DNA of 64,000 nt from Manis javanica (GCF_040802235.1 NC_133158.1:44520001-44584000), one strand, 5' to 3'. Positions 23,350 to 34,720 are shown, numbered from the stretch's first letter. Made by a program: numbers and translations. The notes: a model not told the origin generated them from the letters alone.

Positions 23350-23950
23350 CAGGGGTGCTGGGAGGAAGCAGGCCCTGCTGGGTTTGGGGCTGGCTCACCT
23401 GCGGCCTGCCTGGCCATGAGAGCCCCTCAAGGGTGGAGCATGGAGACCCGCAGCAGTGGGCAGTGGTTAGCACGTTCACCCCTGCAAAGAGAGGGGTGCA
23501 CCTGTGGAAGCTAATGCGCAGGTGGGAGCCAGGTGTCAGACATTTGAGAGACAGGTGGGAAGATAATGCCGAGGACAGCGGGATGAGGTGGCCGCCAGGG
23601 AGGTCAGGGCTACAGAGCAAAATGAGGCGAGGCTGAGGATGGTGACTCAGCAACTGAAGACAGTGTGAAACCCGGCAGCCTCCTGAGCAGAACACAGAGA
23701 TTCTCTCTCAGGGCTGCAGGCAGGAAAGGCCGAGGAATGGGCCCAAGATGCATCCTCAGGTAGGAGCACACCTGAGAAGGCTCAGTTCTCAGCCTGGCAG
23801 GCACCTGCACCAAAGTCAGGGTGTGCTTGGGAGGGAGAAGGATCCTGAGTCATGGGTTGATGCACTTGAACACCTTGCATTCCCGGCTCCCTGCACACTC
23901 TGGGCCCACAGCACAGCCTTGCCCTGTTGAAGGCTGGCGCTCAGGGGCTG
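23350..23950. other. GC-rich sequence between possible LTR and ERV internal region
   Basis: No recognisable coding remnant. Short frames lie on both strands. It could be the leader and gag-proximal part of the same element, decayed beyond recognition by eye, or unrelated sequence. Confidence 0.35.
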
Positions 23951-24782
23951 AGAATGACACCGAGGCATCTGTCTTGCAGAAAAGACCACGCCTATTCCAG
24001 ATCTGCCACCTCCATCCTGACCAAACTAGAGTTAGGCCACTGGCAGGAGAAGCACAGTGCCTGGTAAAGGAAGGAACCCAAAGAAGCTGCAGGACTTGGC
24101 CAACTGGCAGATGCCATGAAAACATGTCAGCTGGGTTCTGAGAGCTGGATTGAAGCCAAAAGGCACAGGTGGAGGCAGAAAATCCAGTTGGAGAGAAAGT
24201 TTACTGAGATGGGAAAACTACCCTATGATACGGACATCACATTCCAGGAAAGCCCCCAGGGGTGATACCTACAGCTGCTAGGATGGCTCTGGGACCTTGC
24301 AGAAAGTGGTGGCCCACACGGAATGAAGTAGGAATGCCAGTATGGGAAAAAGAGGAAGGGGCCAAAGGCTCACAGATGAGGACATCCTAGGGTGGATGTA
24401 CCCCGTTGCTCTGGGGAATCGCGATGAGGGCATTGCCTTCACCAGCCAATAAGGAATGAGCTGCATGAGGGGCTCCAGCAACCCTGAGTGAGTGGCTCAT
24501 GGTGTCTACCCTCCCCAGGCCAGGGCTGGTGGTAGGCAAAGCCAATGCGGAAATGCAGAGCCAAGCTTCCTGACAGCAACGGGGACGGGATGATGCAGAA
24601 ATAACAGGCCAAGTGGCAACATTCGACCATAAAAACAAGGTGGGTACAACAATCATGAGTGCAGAGGCCTGATGTTAGCCAGTGGGCCTGACCTGCAAAG
24701 CGCTATGTTGATAGATGTTACCTGCACACAGCGCCCCCACAAGCAAAACAGAGGCAGCCAACTAGGGCAGCGCCCAGCCTAT

Positions 24783-25012
24783 ACTAGTAGTTCTCAAAGG
24801 AGGAGCAAGGGGACCCCCTCCAGCCAGGGCACATTGGAAATGTTTAGAGACACTTTGCGTGTCATACCTGGGAGGTCTTTTTGATGGTCTCAACCTGGGG
24901 TCAGGGAGGGTCTTACTGACACCAAGTGTGTGGAGAACAGGAACGCTGCTAAATGTCTTACAATATTCCTCACATTCTCCCACAACAATAGTGCTGAGAA
25001 ATCCTGATCTAG
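24783..25012 (+). mobile_element. MER20-like hAT-Charlie MITE
   Basis: About 230 bases with the layout of MER20: AGTAGTTCTCAAAGGAGG at the left end, GGCACATTGGAAATGTTTAG followed by AGACACTTT, AACGCTGCTAAATGTCTTAC, ATTCCTCACATTCTCCCAC, and AGTGCTGAGAAATCCTGATC at the right end. The middle differs from the usual sequence (24880-24925). It interrupts the ERV-L-like region, so the insertion is younger than that element. Confidence 0.72.
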
Positions 25013-25607
25013 ACAAGGACCTGTACATATAAATCTGTACAAGAAACCAGAGATGGATAATCAACAGGCTGAGGGCATCCATCCCAATAAAAAGTGAAGA
25101 CCCTTCCCAGTCCAACCCCGTTTTAAGACTCAGAAGCAATGGACTGATAGGGGCCAGGACCCCAGGAAAAGGACTCATACCATCCAGACCACTGCACATA
25201 GAACAAACCCTCCCTGCTATTCCTCAAAAGGACTCTTGGCCCTTTCTTGAGTAATTGTACAATAAAAATAACACCCAAATATTTAGAAGATAGTTAAATA
25301 CATAGTCCAAGTGGAAACTGGAACTTAAAGGATAGCCTCTCTTCATAAGAGTCAGGGCAGACGGAAGCTGAGTACAAACGGAGTCTGGCACAGATTCGAC
25401 ACAAAGTGGGTCCACTGGAAATAGACATATTTGGCAACTGGCAGTATCTCCACATTCAATTCATGGTCTGTGGCATAGAGCTCTCCTAATAAGGAAGGCC
25501 ACACAGATCTCACCCCCACCTCAGCCAAGTGATAACAACAAACAGTAGCATATCCAACAGAAGAACAGAGATGAGTGTCGCCCTTAAAGAGCTAAAGGAT
25601 GCTGGAG

Positions 25608-25862
25608 AAATGGCTCCCGACTGACCTTCATTCGATTCACCAATCTGGTCTCTGCAAAAGCCCAACGGATCCCGGAGGATGTCAGGGAAGTAGTGCAAAC
25701 GCACCGCAGCAGCGGCCCCATTGCAACCGCTGTGCCAGACACGGCATCTCTGCTGGAGGAGGCTAGAGTGGCCTTGGGAATATGGAATGTGGTCACTGAC
25801 CTGAAAATGTGTCATCTTCCCTCATTATTAGGAAAGAGGATCAGGAGGTGTGACACCTTGAC
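25608..25862 (+). pseudogene. ERV-L-like reverse transcriptase remnant
   Basis: The nucleotide sequence follows the N-terminal half of an ERV-L/MaLR-type reverse-transcriptase domain: a stretch starting TTCATTCGATTCACCAATCT, then CAACCGCTGTGCCAGACACG, then ATATGGAATGTGGTCACTGA and a GAAAGAGGATCAGGAGG block. A reverse transcriptase copies viral RNA to DNA. Here the frame is interrupted by small indels and stops, the catalytic region that would follow is absent, and no product is expected. Confidence 0.6.
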
Positions 25863-25939
25863 ATGACACTGTCCCTCAAGGAGATCAGCCAGCCCTTGCA
25901 ACTTGGTTGCAAGTTGGCATCTTTAGACCCTTTCCACCC

Positions 25940-26165
25940 TGGAAGAGACAGTAATTCACCCAAACTGGAATTGGCACATATTCTGGTGTGAGCTTCCTTC
26001 CCTGCCCACAGGCCTCTATCTACCCAATTCCAGCACCACTATCCAGGGGTTTAAAGAGTGTTTGACCCACTCACACAGGATATTGCATAACATCACCTTG
26101 GACCAAGAATCCATTTTATGTCAACTGAGGTATGATAGAGGGCTAGAGTGGATATACCCTGCAAG
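25940..26165 (+). pseudogene. ERV-L-like integrase remnant
   Basis: Follows the catalytic-core part of ERV-L-type integrase at the nucleotide level: CTTCCCTGCCCACAGGCCTC, CACTATCCAGGGGTTTAAAG, CACAGGATATTGCATAACAT and ACCAAGAATCCATTTTATGT in order. Integrase inserts viral DNA into the host chromosome. The remnant is joined almost directly to reverse-transcriptase sequence, which shows a large internal deletion. The frame is not maintained. Confidence 0.55.
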
Positions 26166-26591
26166 TCGAAAACACAATGAGGGCCCTACCTGCACCAAGG
26201 GGCAGTAGGCAGACCGAGGTGTGCAAGACTGAGCAGAAGAAAGGAGGTCACTGCAGGGAGAGAGCTGCCCGGACCTGCAGAGGGTCCCCTTGGATCTCAG
26301 ACTAAATACTGACCTACAGGAGAACAATCCCTGAAGCCAGCATGGAGGAAACTCCCCAATGCTGGGGAAAGAGCCCTGAATGACTCCTGCAGAACTGGAA
26401 ATCATTCCTGTTCCCACCAGCCACAGTGGAGCAGCCCTGGAATACCCAGGCCCTGGGTGGAGGCCTCATCGGGCCCTGCCTGTGGTAAGGATAAATGAGT
26501 CCCAGGACAAAGGCTGCTCTTGGCTTGCCATAACAAAACCTAACAGCAAGCCTCAGAAGACTCAAACTGATCCACAGGTTACTTCATCACA

Positions 26592-26962
26592 TGCCAGGTA
26601 AGTGACCCAACACACTTTAAAAGAATCCAGTAGTTCGTGGTTTTTCCAACATTCTCGGAACCAGCGTCACCCTCTCCCCCCAGAGACACCAGCATCAGCT
26701 GAACTGCACCCTCCGCAGAGGTCTGAACTTCAGCCCCCGAGGTCCTTCCTCTAAGCTTGTACATTTTAATGATCTGGCATATAATCATCCAGTGGGAGCT
26801 GCTTCCTGCAATCGCTACCTCTGTGACACTTAGAGTCCTCTTCCTGTCCCTTTGGTCAACCGGTCAACATCTTTAAACCTCACTGTCAGCTCGTATACTA
26901 ACTCCTGTCAGGGCAAGAACTGGTGTGGCTTCTGCCCCGTGACAAGCCTGCCTGTGCAGCCC
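26592..26962. other. Sequence downstream of the ERV-L-like region
   Basis: No clear 3' LTR is recognisable here. The text contains TCCGCAGAGGTCTGAACTTC and GAGGTCCTTCCTCTAAGC, which might be an LTR fragment, but I cannot support that. Confidence 0.4.
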
Positions 26963-26964
26963 CC

Positions 26965-27170
26965 TGATGCCTTATTGCACTTAGTGCTCACAAAAGTGAA
27001 TAATGTGGGTAATTTTATCAGCCTTGTTTTTTTCAGATAAAGAACATGTGGTTCAGAGTAGCTACTAATTTGCCCAAAGCCCCAGAGCTAGTGACTGTGA
27101 AGTCTTGCTTTTAGTAACAAGCAGTCTGATTCCAAAATGTGTGTGCTTGACTGCATGATAATGATAATAT
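26965..27170 (-). mobile_element. MIR SINE, reverse orientation
   Basis: Reverse-complement MIR: TTTTTTTCAGATAAAGAACA, TGTGGTTCAGAGTAGCTACT, AATTTGCCCAAAGCCCCAGA and GCTAGTGACTGTGAAGTCTT, in the order expected for an antisense copy. The tail side, toward 26965, is more diverged. Confidence 0.75.
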
Positions 27171-29578
27171 GCCTAGATTCATCGGTATCGAGAGAAATGT
27201 CCATTCAGAGTAAAAGGGTTGGTAGGAGTCATAAATACTACATATGGGGTCAGTCCGTGACCCCAAGGACATCCAGGGGAAGGTAACGTGGGTCACGTGG
27301 GAAGAGAGAGTCGTACACCTCAGACAATGCCTATGTGAGACTCCCCAAGGGATCTGGAAATAAAAACACCAGTGAAACAGATGAATTAGCTGCTGTTACT
27401 CACCCACAACATTAATTTTCAATTCCCTGAATTCAGACAATGCAATAATTTTCTCTCAAGAAAAATAGTTTATGTAGCAACAAAATATAAAATTTGGATG
27501 ATGGTGTTTCTCTTTGAGTATAACTAATATGGTGGATACCACGGTTCTTTCATGCTCCTTAATAGAGTCTTTGCTCTGTATTAGAGGTTATGTTAGGCAA
27601 GCACACAGGACAAAGATTTGGGGTGGGGGCTGGAGAAAGGGGTAGACAGAAAGTAAAGAACCAAAGTGTATTCCAAGAGGAAACTTCTACTGCATGAAAT
27701 TGTACAGCACTTAAGTGAGTCATGAGTGAAAAATTATATGTGGTTACCACTATTGGGGACTCACTCATGTGTCCATAGAATGCTGGGAAACTGTGCTAAC
27801 ATCTTGCAAGATGAAAGCAAAAATGATGTCCAAAATTGATCCTCAAAACCTCCATGTCATTTTAATTACTGGAAGACTGGAAAATGTTAGGGTAAAAAGT
27901 GATATGCTCATTCCATTTAATACGAATTCTTGCTTTAAATAATTTCAAATACTAAATCATGCTGGGGAACTTATTACCAATATTGTAAAATTAGAAAAAA
28001 AAATCTCAATTAAATTCAGTGAATTAAAAGTCTTTAGACAAGTTTAATTCCCTAATTAAGCAGCTGAGGGGTGGATTGCAAGAACCATGTTCCCCCCAGA
28101 ACAGCCACAGACGTACTTGCCTCATAAGTGAGGTATTTTGACTAAGGCATAATTGTGGAGAATGAAGCTAAAAATGCGTAAATGTCATCATATACTTGGA
28201 TCCCAAAAGGCAAGGCCATTTTCATCGTGTAGAGAAATGAACCAGAAAAAAACCCTCATTCCTTATCTGAAAAATAGCTTTTGCAACCAGCCACCTGCAA
28301 GTCAAAAATATCTTGGATGATAACATGCTATTCAGTGGCCCTCTTTTGGTCTGAACAATCCAAAGGCCAGAACACCATTACAGCAACAATGCTACCCAAA
28401 ATATTAAAGTTAGACCAGTGCACTGCCCACTCTGCCTCAAGCACATATCCCTTAACAGTAAGAGTAATGCTTTATTAAGATCCACGGGGACATGTAATTC
28501 TCCCAGGTCCCATTCATCCTTAGGTCTCTAGGGCCATCAGAAATACCGGAATCTACATGAGGCCCTTGAACTATTAGCAGAGCCCATGAGAGAAACGTGA
28601 GAATTCCAGCCTAGGGTGGGTAGGGATTTAGATAATTGCTGGGGAACTTAATACCTCATGAATCAGAGAGACTCCTGGTCCCTCTGGGTTCATTCTCATT
28701 GTGATATCCACCAGCCTAAAGTCTTCTTGAACATTAATTTCCTGTTGAAGCATGAGAGATTACAGGAAAGGGTCCTTTGTGTGCAGATGGTAAAGGGAGA
28801 ACGTGCACCCTGAAGGCAGCAGAGATGACCGTGGGGTCAGCCAGAGATCGTGAGGGAGCGCGCACTCCTCTGTAAAAAGGAACAAGACTTTATTCTCCCA
28901 GTGTCAGTCCTGGGGGGTTTCAGGTTTTATTTCGGTTTGTTTGGGTAGAAGGCATTTCCTTTTCACACCTATGACTAAGAGTATAACCATTCCCTCAGGA
29001 AGATGAGGGTGCTATTTCATCCCACACCTACCCAGACACCCCCACATCCTTGAGTTAAGTTGAGTCGAGAGGAAGTGGAGTGCATACAAGCCTGGGCCCA
29101 GGCAGGGATGGCAGGTTGCTCCACAGAGCAGAGAGAGGCACTGCAGGGTGGGTGATAAAAGTGGCCAGCTTCCAGAGGACCGACTGCACTCAGCACTCCT
29201 GCATGTCATCTCATTTACATCTCACCGCATCTGAGTCACACTGGAGGGTAGAAAACTGGCTCTACACTAGCAGGTCCTGATTTTCACTGCCAGGCAGCCC
29301 ACTCAAAGCCTCAGCTCACCCCTGTGTGATTCTGCATGAACACAAGGGCCTGGGCCACCAGCCCATCTCGGCTGCTGTAGACTTTGTTTCCCTTGTCCTT
29401 GTCTGCCTGCTTTTTGAATGTCAGTAAGCCCCCCAAAACCAAAGGGAGGGCATCAGCATGGAAACCAGAAATCAAGGGGTCACTGGCTCATGTTTGGCTC
29501 CATGGCTACACTTGCTGACCCTTGGCATCACAGAGATCACTTTGGAAAGATTTTAGTGGCCAAACACCTTATTTTAGT
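27171..29578. other. Unique sequence, nothing recognised
   Basis: Mostly AT-rich, with a TAATTA-rich patch at 27960-28075. Around 28880-29280 it is more balanced. No gene or repeat family recognised; only short frames without motifs. Confidence 0.5.
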
Positions 29579-29579
29579 T

Positions 29580-29694
29580 TCAAAGCACGTTCACATACCT
29601 TATGACATTTAATTCCACCATGATCTAAGAATAATTAGACCATTTAAATATGAAAAAAAGCAAGTTCAGAGGACTGAAGTGACCTGTTGGCATT
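29580..29694 (-). mobile_element. MIR SINE fragment, reverse orientation
   Basis: CACATACCTTATGACATTTA and a run equivalent to 'attatccccattttacagatgaggaaactgaggc' in decayed form, followed by GGACTGAAGTGACCTGTTGG. It is truncated at its 5' end by the LTR insertion at about 29694. Confidence 0.5.
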
Positions 29695-30135
29695 AGTTTC
29701 CTATCGCTGCTATAACAAATCACCACACACGGGCGGTTTCAGATAACACAATTCTATTATCTTACAGTCTGGATGTCAGAACTCTGACTGGGTCCCTGGA
29801 GCAGATTTCTTCTGGATGTTCCAGGAGAGAAGCCACGTCCTTGCCTTTTCCAGCTCCCAGAGGCCGCCCGTTCTGTGGGTACTGGCCCTGCGTCACTCCG
29901 ACCTCTGCTTTTGCTGCCATTCCTCCTTTCCGACCTTCCTGCCTCCTCCTCCCACCTCTCGAGGACTCTAGTGACCTCAGCGGGCCCACACGGATAATCC
30001 AGGAAAACATTCCCATCTCCAAATCTTTAACTTAATCACATCACAAAGCACCTTTTGTCATATGAGGTAACATACTCACACATCCCTGGAATCAGGACAT
30101 GGACCTGTGTGTGGCTGTCATCATTCTGCTGCCCA
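29694..30135 (-). mobile_element. MLT1-type MaLR LTR, reverse orientation
   Basis: The plus strand begins with CATTAGTTTCCTATCGCTGC, followed by TATAACAAATCACC and ACAATTCTATTATCTTACAG, the reverse complement of the 3' end of an MLT1C/D-type LTR with its polyadenylation region. It runs through TGTTCCAGGAGAGAAGCCAC and ends with TATGAGGTAACATACTCACA and CTGGAATCAGGACATGGAC. The centre is unusually GC-rich and diverged. It inserted into a MIR. Confidence 0.8.
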
Positions 30136-30296
30136 CACAGCCCCATCCCACAAGTCAGAAATGAAAGAAGCAGGGTCACCACAATAGCAGCTAAAATGCC
30201 TGAGTAGAGAAGACTAGTGCATGGACGTGTGTGCACCAGGGCTCCTGGGCAGACAGGGGGCCATTCCCCCACCCACCAGCCCCCGTCTTTAAATCC
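30136..30296. other. Short unique spacer
   Basis: No feature recognised between the LTR and the microsatellite. Confidence 0.5.
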
Positions 30297-30406
30297 ACTC
30301 TGTCCCTCTCTCCCACTCTCCCGCTCTCTCTCTCTTTATCTCTCTTTCTCTCTCTCTCACACACACACACACACATGCACACACATACACACGCACACAC
30401 ACTGCT
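30297..30406. repeat. Compound (CT)n-(CA)n microsatellite
   Basis: A pyrimidine tract of interrupted CT repeats (30297-30358) joins directly to interrupted CA repeats (30359-30403). The polypurine/polypyrimidine half has mirror symmetry in part. The alternating purine-pyrimidine half is the kind of sequence that adopts left-handed helix under torsion. Confidence 0.92.
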
Positions 30407-32283
30407 GTCATGAGGTTGTAGACCATGAGAAATCCCCACTCTATTAACAGGCCCTTCCCTCAGTCTCCCAAGGTGTGAGAGAAGGTAAATGAATCAATGG
30501 GATGCAGACCTGAATAATCTGACCAAGGCCTGAGGCAAAACCAGGGCCTCTGCAGGAGGAGTTACAGTTACAAAACACTGGAAGTTGTCTAAGGTGCTGA
30601 TGATTCCCCCAGAAAGTCAACTCTGGCAAAAAAGTTCCAGAAAATTCTCTCATGTCAAAGAATTTCCCCAGGTGTCTGATGAGCTGAGACTCGGACTCCC
30701 ATTGTGCAACAGGCACAATCTACTTTGTATAATAAATTAAGTGTATTCTTTTTTCATAATAATGGGATCTAATGCTTATAATTATGAACATAAAAGAAGA
30801 GTAGTGTAGATGTCTACTGCTCTCTTCATTCCTTTCAGCATCTGAATGTGGAGTTTTTTCATGCATAATTCTATTGATTGATGTTGAAACTATTATTTCC
30901 AAGTAGTTCAGTGACTTCTGTAAAGATAAACTCTTGAAGACTATTAAGCTGGGATACATAAGCAGTGAGAATATAAGGAACATAGCTGCTCTTACTGCCC
31001 ACAAAAGGCCAAAGGACAAAAAACATTCATAGGAGGTAGTTATTTGATGTGAAAAGCACCATGAACTACTTTAAAATGTAGTTCAATTATAATGATGCAT
31101 TTCCATTTTATTAGCTGCACAATAGGTGAATATTGGACAAATTTCCATACAAATAATAAGACCAATTTCAAAGAAGGATTTCAAGAAAGAAGAAATGTTT
31201 CTAAGTTGGGAAACCAATAAATTTCTTTTGGAATTTGTTTAAACTAGTAAGAGCTTATAGTTTCACAGGTAATTTGCGTTTTTAATGTTGAAAAAAATCA
31301 CCTTAAACAATGAAAGCTGTATTTTCTACTCTAAATATATTAACTTCCTGTAGAGTCAAATTAAGATAAGCATCTTCACGTTTGCATGATGTTTAACTTT
31401 ATTTTCTAAAAACAGGGTCCAAAGCAGAGCTCATCTTTCACATTCGATCTGGGATGGGTATGCAAAGGTAGAGAAGATAAGAGTTCTCTTGTTTAGGCTT
31501 ATTTTGGCTTCCAAAAACATCAAGCGTTTCCAACTGGCTTTAGCCAAAGAGAAGGGAAGCAGGCTGCATCCTAGAACCCAGGGACAAGAGGGCAGATGAC
31601 CAGCAAAGAAGGCTGGACTTGGGACCCAGAGACCCTAGGGAACCTGGAAGAATCAATAAATTCCACCCTCATCTTTGTGAACTCAGGCCACTTGTAGATG
31701 CAAGATGGCCACCGACAAATCCAAGTTCACTTCCATGTAGGGTGTCTGTGTTTAACATGCTGTTCCTGCCACTTGGGTATCTATGTGGCATGCGATCAGA
31801 TTTCCAGAAATTAGCCCATCTTGGCAACGTGCCACCCCTGGATGGACTGACTGTGCCTGGGGGGTATGGTAACCTAACAGAATTATGGCCCCAGGAGCCA
31901 GCACTGAGCATGGCCAGTCCAGCACATCCTCAGGAGGTGGCTGCTCAGAGGGCCTGTCAGCTGGTCATAGAAAGGGACTCCTGTCTTTGAAGGCTCAGAT
32001 TCTATTGCCCAAAGAACCCTGAGGTTCATTTGGGTCATGTTTCTAAAGAAACTGTCATTTGGAGCAGAAGGGTTGATGGTTGGCTGGACCACCCCAGGAT
32101 ACTTAGCACTCCTGTCCTACCCAGTAAATGCCAGAAGTCATGTCTCCCTCACTGTGACACTACACCAGACCACTTTAAGTGCCTCCACAGAACACAGCAA
32201 TGAATCCTATTGAAAAGCACTGACTTATCGTCCAAGCTTTTGGAAACACACAGATGTGTGTCCTGAGCACCAAAGCACAATGT
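30407..32283. other. AT-rich unique sequence
   Basis: 30720-31420 is strongly AT-rich and without recognised repeats. 31600-32100 is more balanced and has frames of 80-123 codons on both strands over the same bases, without motif. Nothing supports a gene. Confidence 0.5.
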
Positions 32284-32284
32284 A

Positions 32285-32600
32285 AAATAGCACAAGCTAT
32301 TTGGAATAAAACAGCTGACTCCACCAACCTACTGGCCATGAGACCGTAAGCAAATACCATAACCTCCCTGAGCCATGGTTCTTCACTGTCCAAATAATGA
32401 ATTAAATGATACCTCCTCCGTACACTTACTGTGAGAATTAAGTGAAATCGGGTATTAGGTTGAACCACAGGAAATGTCTGACTTTGTAGATCAAATGGTT
32501 GACTATCTGCAATTTCATAGGGTTTAAATCAACGTTTTCAGGCTTTAGCACAGTGCCTGGTTCATGGGAGCAATAATAATTTATATAATAACAATAAATG
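32285..32600 (+). mobile_element. MIR SINE
   Basis: Sense MIR with an enlarged middle. The core includes CTACTGGCCATGAGACCGTA and AAATACCATAACCTCCCTGA, then a 'tcttcactgtccaaataatg' stretch. A TACACTTACTGTGAGAATTA block follows. The end GCACAGTGCCTGGTTCATGG (32549-32568) is separated from it by about 80 extra bases. The distal part could be a separate fragment. Confidence 0.72.
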
Positions 32601-32601
32601 G

Positions 32602-33215
32602 TAAATATGAATCCCACAAGGATGCAAGTTAAATTTAGATTGTGCAAAATACAATAAAAAAAATTCCTGGGTAAGAACATTGTGTCTTGCCCCCGCCAAC
32701 CTTGGACAGAATATAGTACCTGTCATCTACAAAGGTGTAAACAATAGTGGGAAGAAAGTATCCTTTGGGGAAATTTTAGTTAAATACGATATGTGACAGT
32801 TCATGACAATCAGAAGGGCAATGAGGAGGTATGGCCCCAACGGAGTCTTAGAGCTTGGTGACCAGCTGTCCTTCACTTATGGAAGATGCTGAGAAAGCTA
32901 TTATCTGCGATGACTCATCAGACATCCTTGAGAAATACAACAAAGCCTTCCCTCCTCTCCAGCAAGCAGGAAATGGGACTGGGATTGGTAGCTGAGGGGT
33001 TATGGAGTTGAAATGGTTTTCATTTGTAATTGTTTCAGCCTTATCTTTGGCATAATTTTGCAATAAAATAAACAACTTTATGTTGAGCTCCCAAGTCCCT
33101 AACCTGTCGCTTGCTCACAAATGCCCCCCTCTGGCCCTCCAGCTGGCGGATGGTCAAGAAAGCACAGAGAGCATTAACCGCCTGGGTACAGCACAAGAAT
33201 TTTGCTTGGCATGTT
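32602..33215. other. Unique sequence, nothing recognised
   Basis: AT-rich with short frames only. No repeat recognised. Confidence 0.5.
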
Positions 33216-33224
33216 CCACTGGCA

Positions 33225-33336
33225 GTTACATTTTAATTAAAAGGTAAAAAAGACATTAATTATCAGCTAACAAATTTCTCTCTCTATTCAGACAAGGGAA
33301 TTAATGTTTTTTAAAAAGGCCTTGATAATTATTTCT
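33225..33336. promoter_or_regulatory. Cluster of TAAT-core sites (candidate enhancer)
   Basis: Within about 110 bases there are four AT-rich words with the homeodomain core TAAT or ATTA in palindromic form: TTTTAATTAAAA, CATTAATTATC, GGAATTAATG and GATAATTATT. The spacing is irregular. Such clusters occur in developmental enhancers, but also by chance in AT-rich DNA. Conservation would decide it. Confidence 0.25.
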
Positions 33337-34228
33337 TACAGTTTAGAAAACGGTGATGATAAAAATATACCTCTGCTCCCACTCTTCCCTTCTGGGTTTG
33401 GGAGACCCTGATGAACAGGCCATACTCAACACCTGTTTGCCAGAGCTCTAGATTTAAGGGCGCAGTTGTCCTGAATAACTTGAGGAGGACGGCAATGAAC
33501 CCCAGCAGAAAAGCAAGCTGGTCGCCTTTGGTGTCCTGTTTCAAGGCTGTTTCCATGTTGTTCTCGTCTTAAATTCATTCTTGCTTTGCCCTCCCCCAGA
33601 GCCTGGCCCTCTAAGTGAATGGAGATGTGGATGGTTCATGCTGCTCACCTCCAAGCCAAGATGGGTTTTCTCCCCTCTCAAAAAATTGCTAGAGCCCAGA
33701 GAAAAACATTCCCAGGTAAGAATACAAGGGGCTTCTGTCCTGTCATGTTGGCAGAGACCCCTGGTGGAGAACAATGCTTTCCTTCTGGCCTTGTTGAGTT
33801 CCCTATACCTTCTGGTTGTCCCCCTATAAAACCTCCTTCCAGGAAAGTCTCCCACTTTTTTCCAGAATGGGCACTTTCTTACCTTCCTTTCTTTCCTTGA
33901 AAGGGAAATTGGACTGGTAACTATAAGAGTAAGTCAGCCCCTGAGAATGGAAAATAGAAGCTGGGATCAAAGGCTTTTAGCTCCTTGGAGGCAATGCCAG
34001 ATGCGCAAAGTGCTGGAGGGCCAACCCCATGAATAAATTAAAGAAAACATTGTTTTCGTTTGGTAGATCCCAAGGCAGGTTGCTTCTCAGCTTCTCACTG
34101 GGCCACTAGGACGTTTTGAGGTCACAGAACTGAGGACTCCCAGGGCTTAAGCCCTACAGACCAAAAGGCGGAGGAGGAAGCTTTGCAAAGAGAAGCGAAG
34201 ACAGCGTAGACCCCTGAGGCCAGACCCT
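33337..34228. other. Unique sequence, nothing recognised
   Basis: Frames up to 104 codons on both strands at 33541-33900 overlap each other. No domain or repeat family recognised. Confidence 0.5.
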
Positions 34229-34229
34229 C

Positions 34230-34720
34230 CTGCCCAGAACCAAGAAAACGCGTGCCACCCAGAGCTATGCCTCTGTCCCCCGCACGGGTCCCTCAGCCCG
34301 CGGCCCGCCCACCCCTGCTGCCCTCCAAACCTGCCCCCACGCCCCCCACCTCCTCGGACAATCTGCCGGCGCCTCCTGCTGAGGGGCTGGAGTCGCAACC
34401 AGTCGTCACCAGGCCGAGGGCTTCTTCCCAGACGGCCGAGCTACCCCAGCAGGTGCAGACCCCCGTGCCCTCTCGGGAGGGGGGGTGCCCGGTCAGCCCT
34501 GCCCACCCTTCCTGGCTTTGGGGCCCATCTCAGTCAGCTCTGGCTGCCCCAACAGACGACCACAGGCTGGACACTTCTGCCACAGACCGTTATTTCCCCC
34601 GGGTCTGGAGCTGGGAGGTCAGGGTGCCCAGATTGCCCGGTGCCTTGCTCAACTTGGCTTGCGTAGCGCTGCCTCCCGGTGTTCCCGCGCGGCCTTCGGT
34701 GAGGAGCCGGCTCCCATGTG
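34230..34720. promoter_or_regulatory. CpG-island-like segment
   Basis: About 490 bases of clearly higher GC than the flanks. In the first 250 bases I count around 20 CpG dinucleotides by eye; the second half, which overlaps an antisense MLT1 LTR, also has many. A 167-codon frame at 34252-34755 on the plus strand is proline-, alanine- and serine-rich because of the base composition and is not a supported gene. The segment could be an orphan CpG island with promoter or enhancer activity. I see no gene start beside it. Confidence 0.5.

Larger units (their letters stand above)
23955..26590 (+). mobile_element. ERV-L-like internal region, heavily decayed
   Basis: A plus-strand endogenous retrovirus internal region related to the ERV-L/MaLR group. 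Two stretches carry remnants of pol: the reverse-transcriptase region (about 25610-25860) and the integrase region (about 25940-26165). The order is that of pol. The segment between them is far too short, so most of the reverse transcriptase and all of RNase H are deleted. The 5' part (to about 25600) probably holds gag/protease-derived sequence but is too decayed to divide. No frame runs through any of these parts, and no envelope gene is visible. It is an inactive fossil. A MER20-like MITE sits inside it. The limits are approximate. Confidence 0.6.

Noticed and set aside
23350-23950. gag gene of the ERV-L-like element
   Set aside because: No recognisable gag block and no open frame. I leave it as undetermined sequence.
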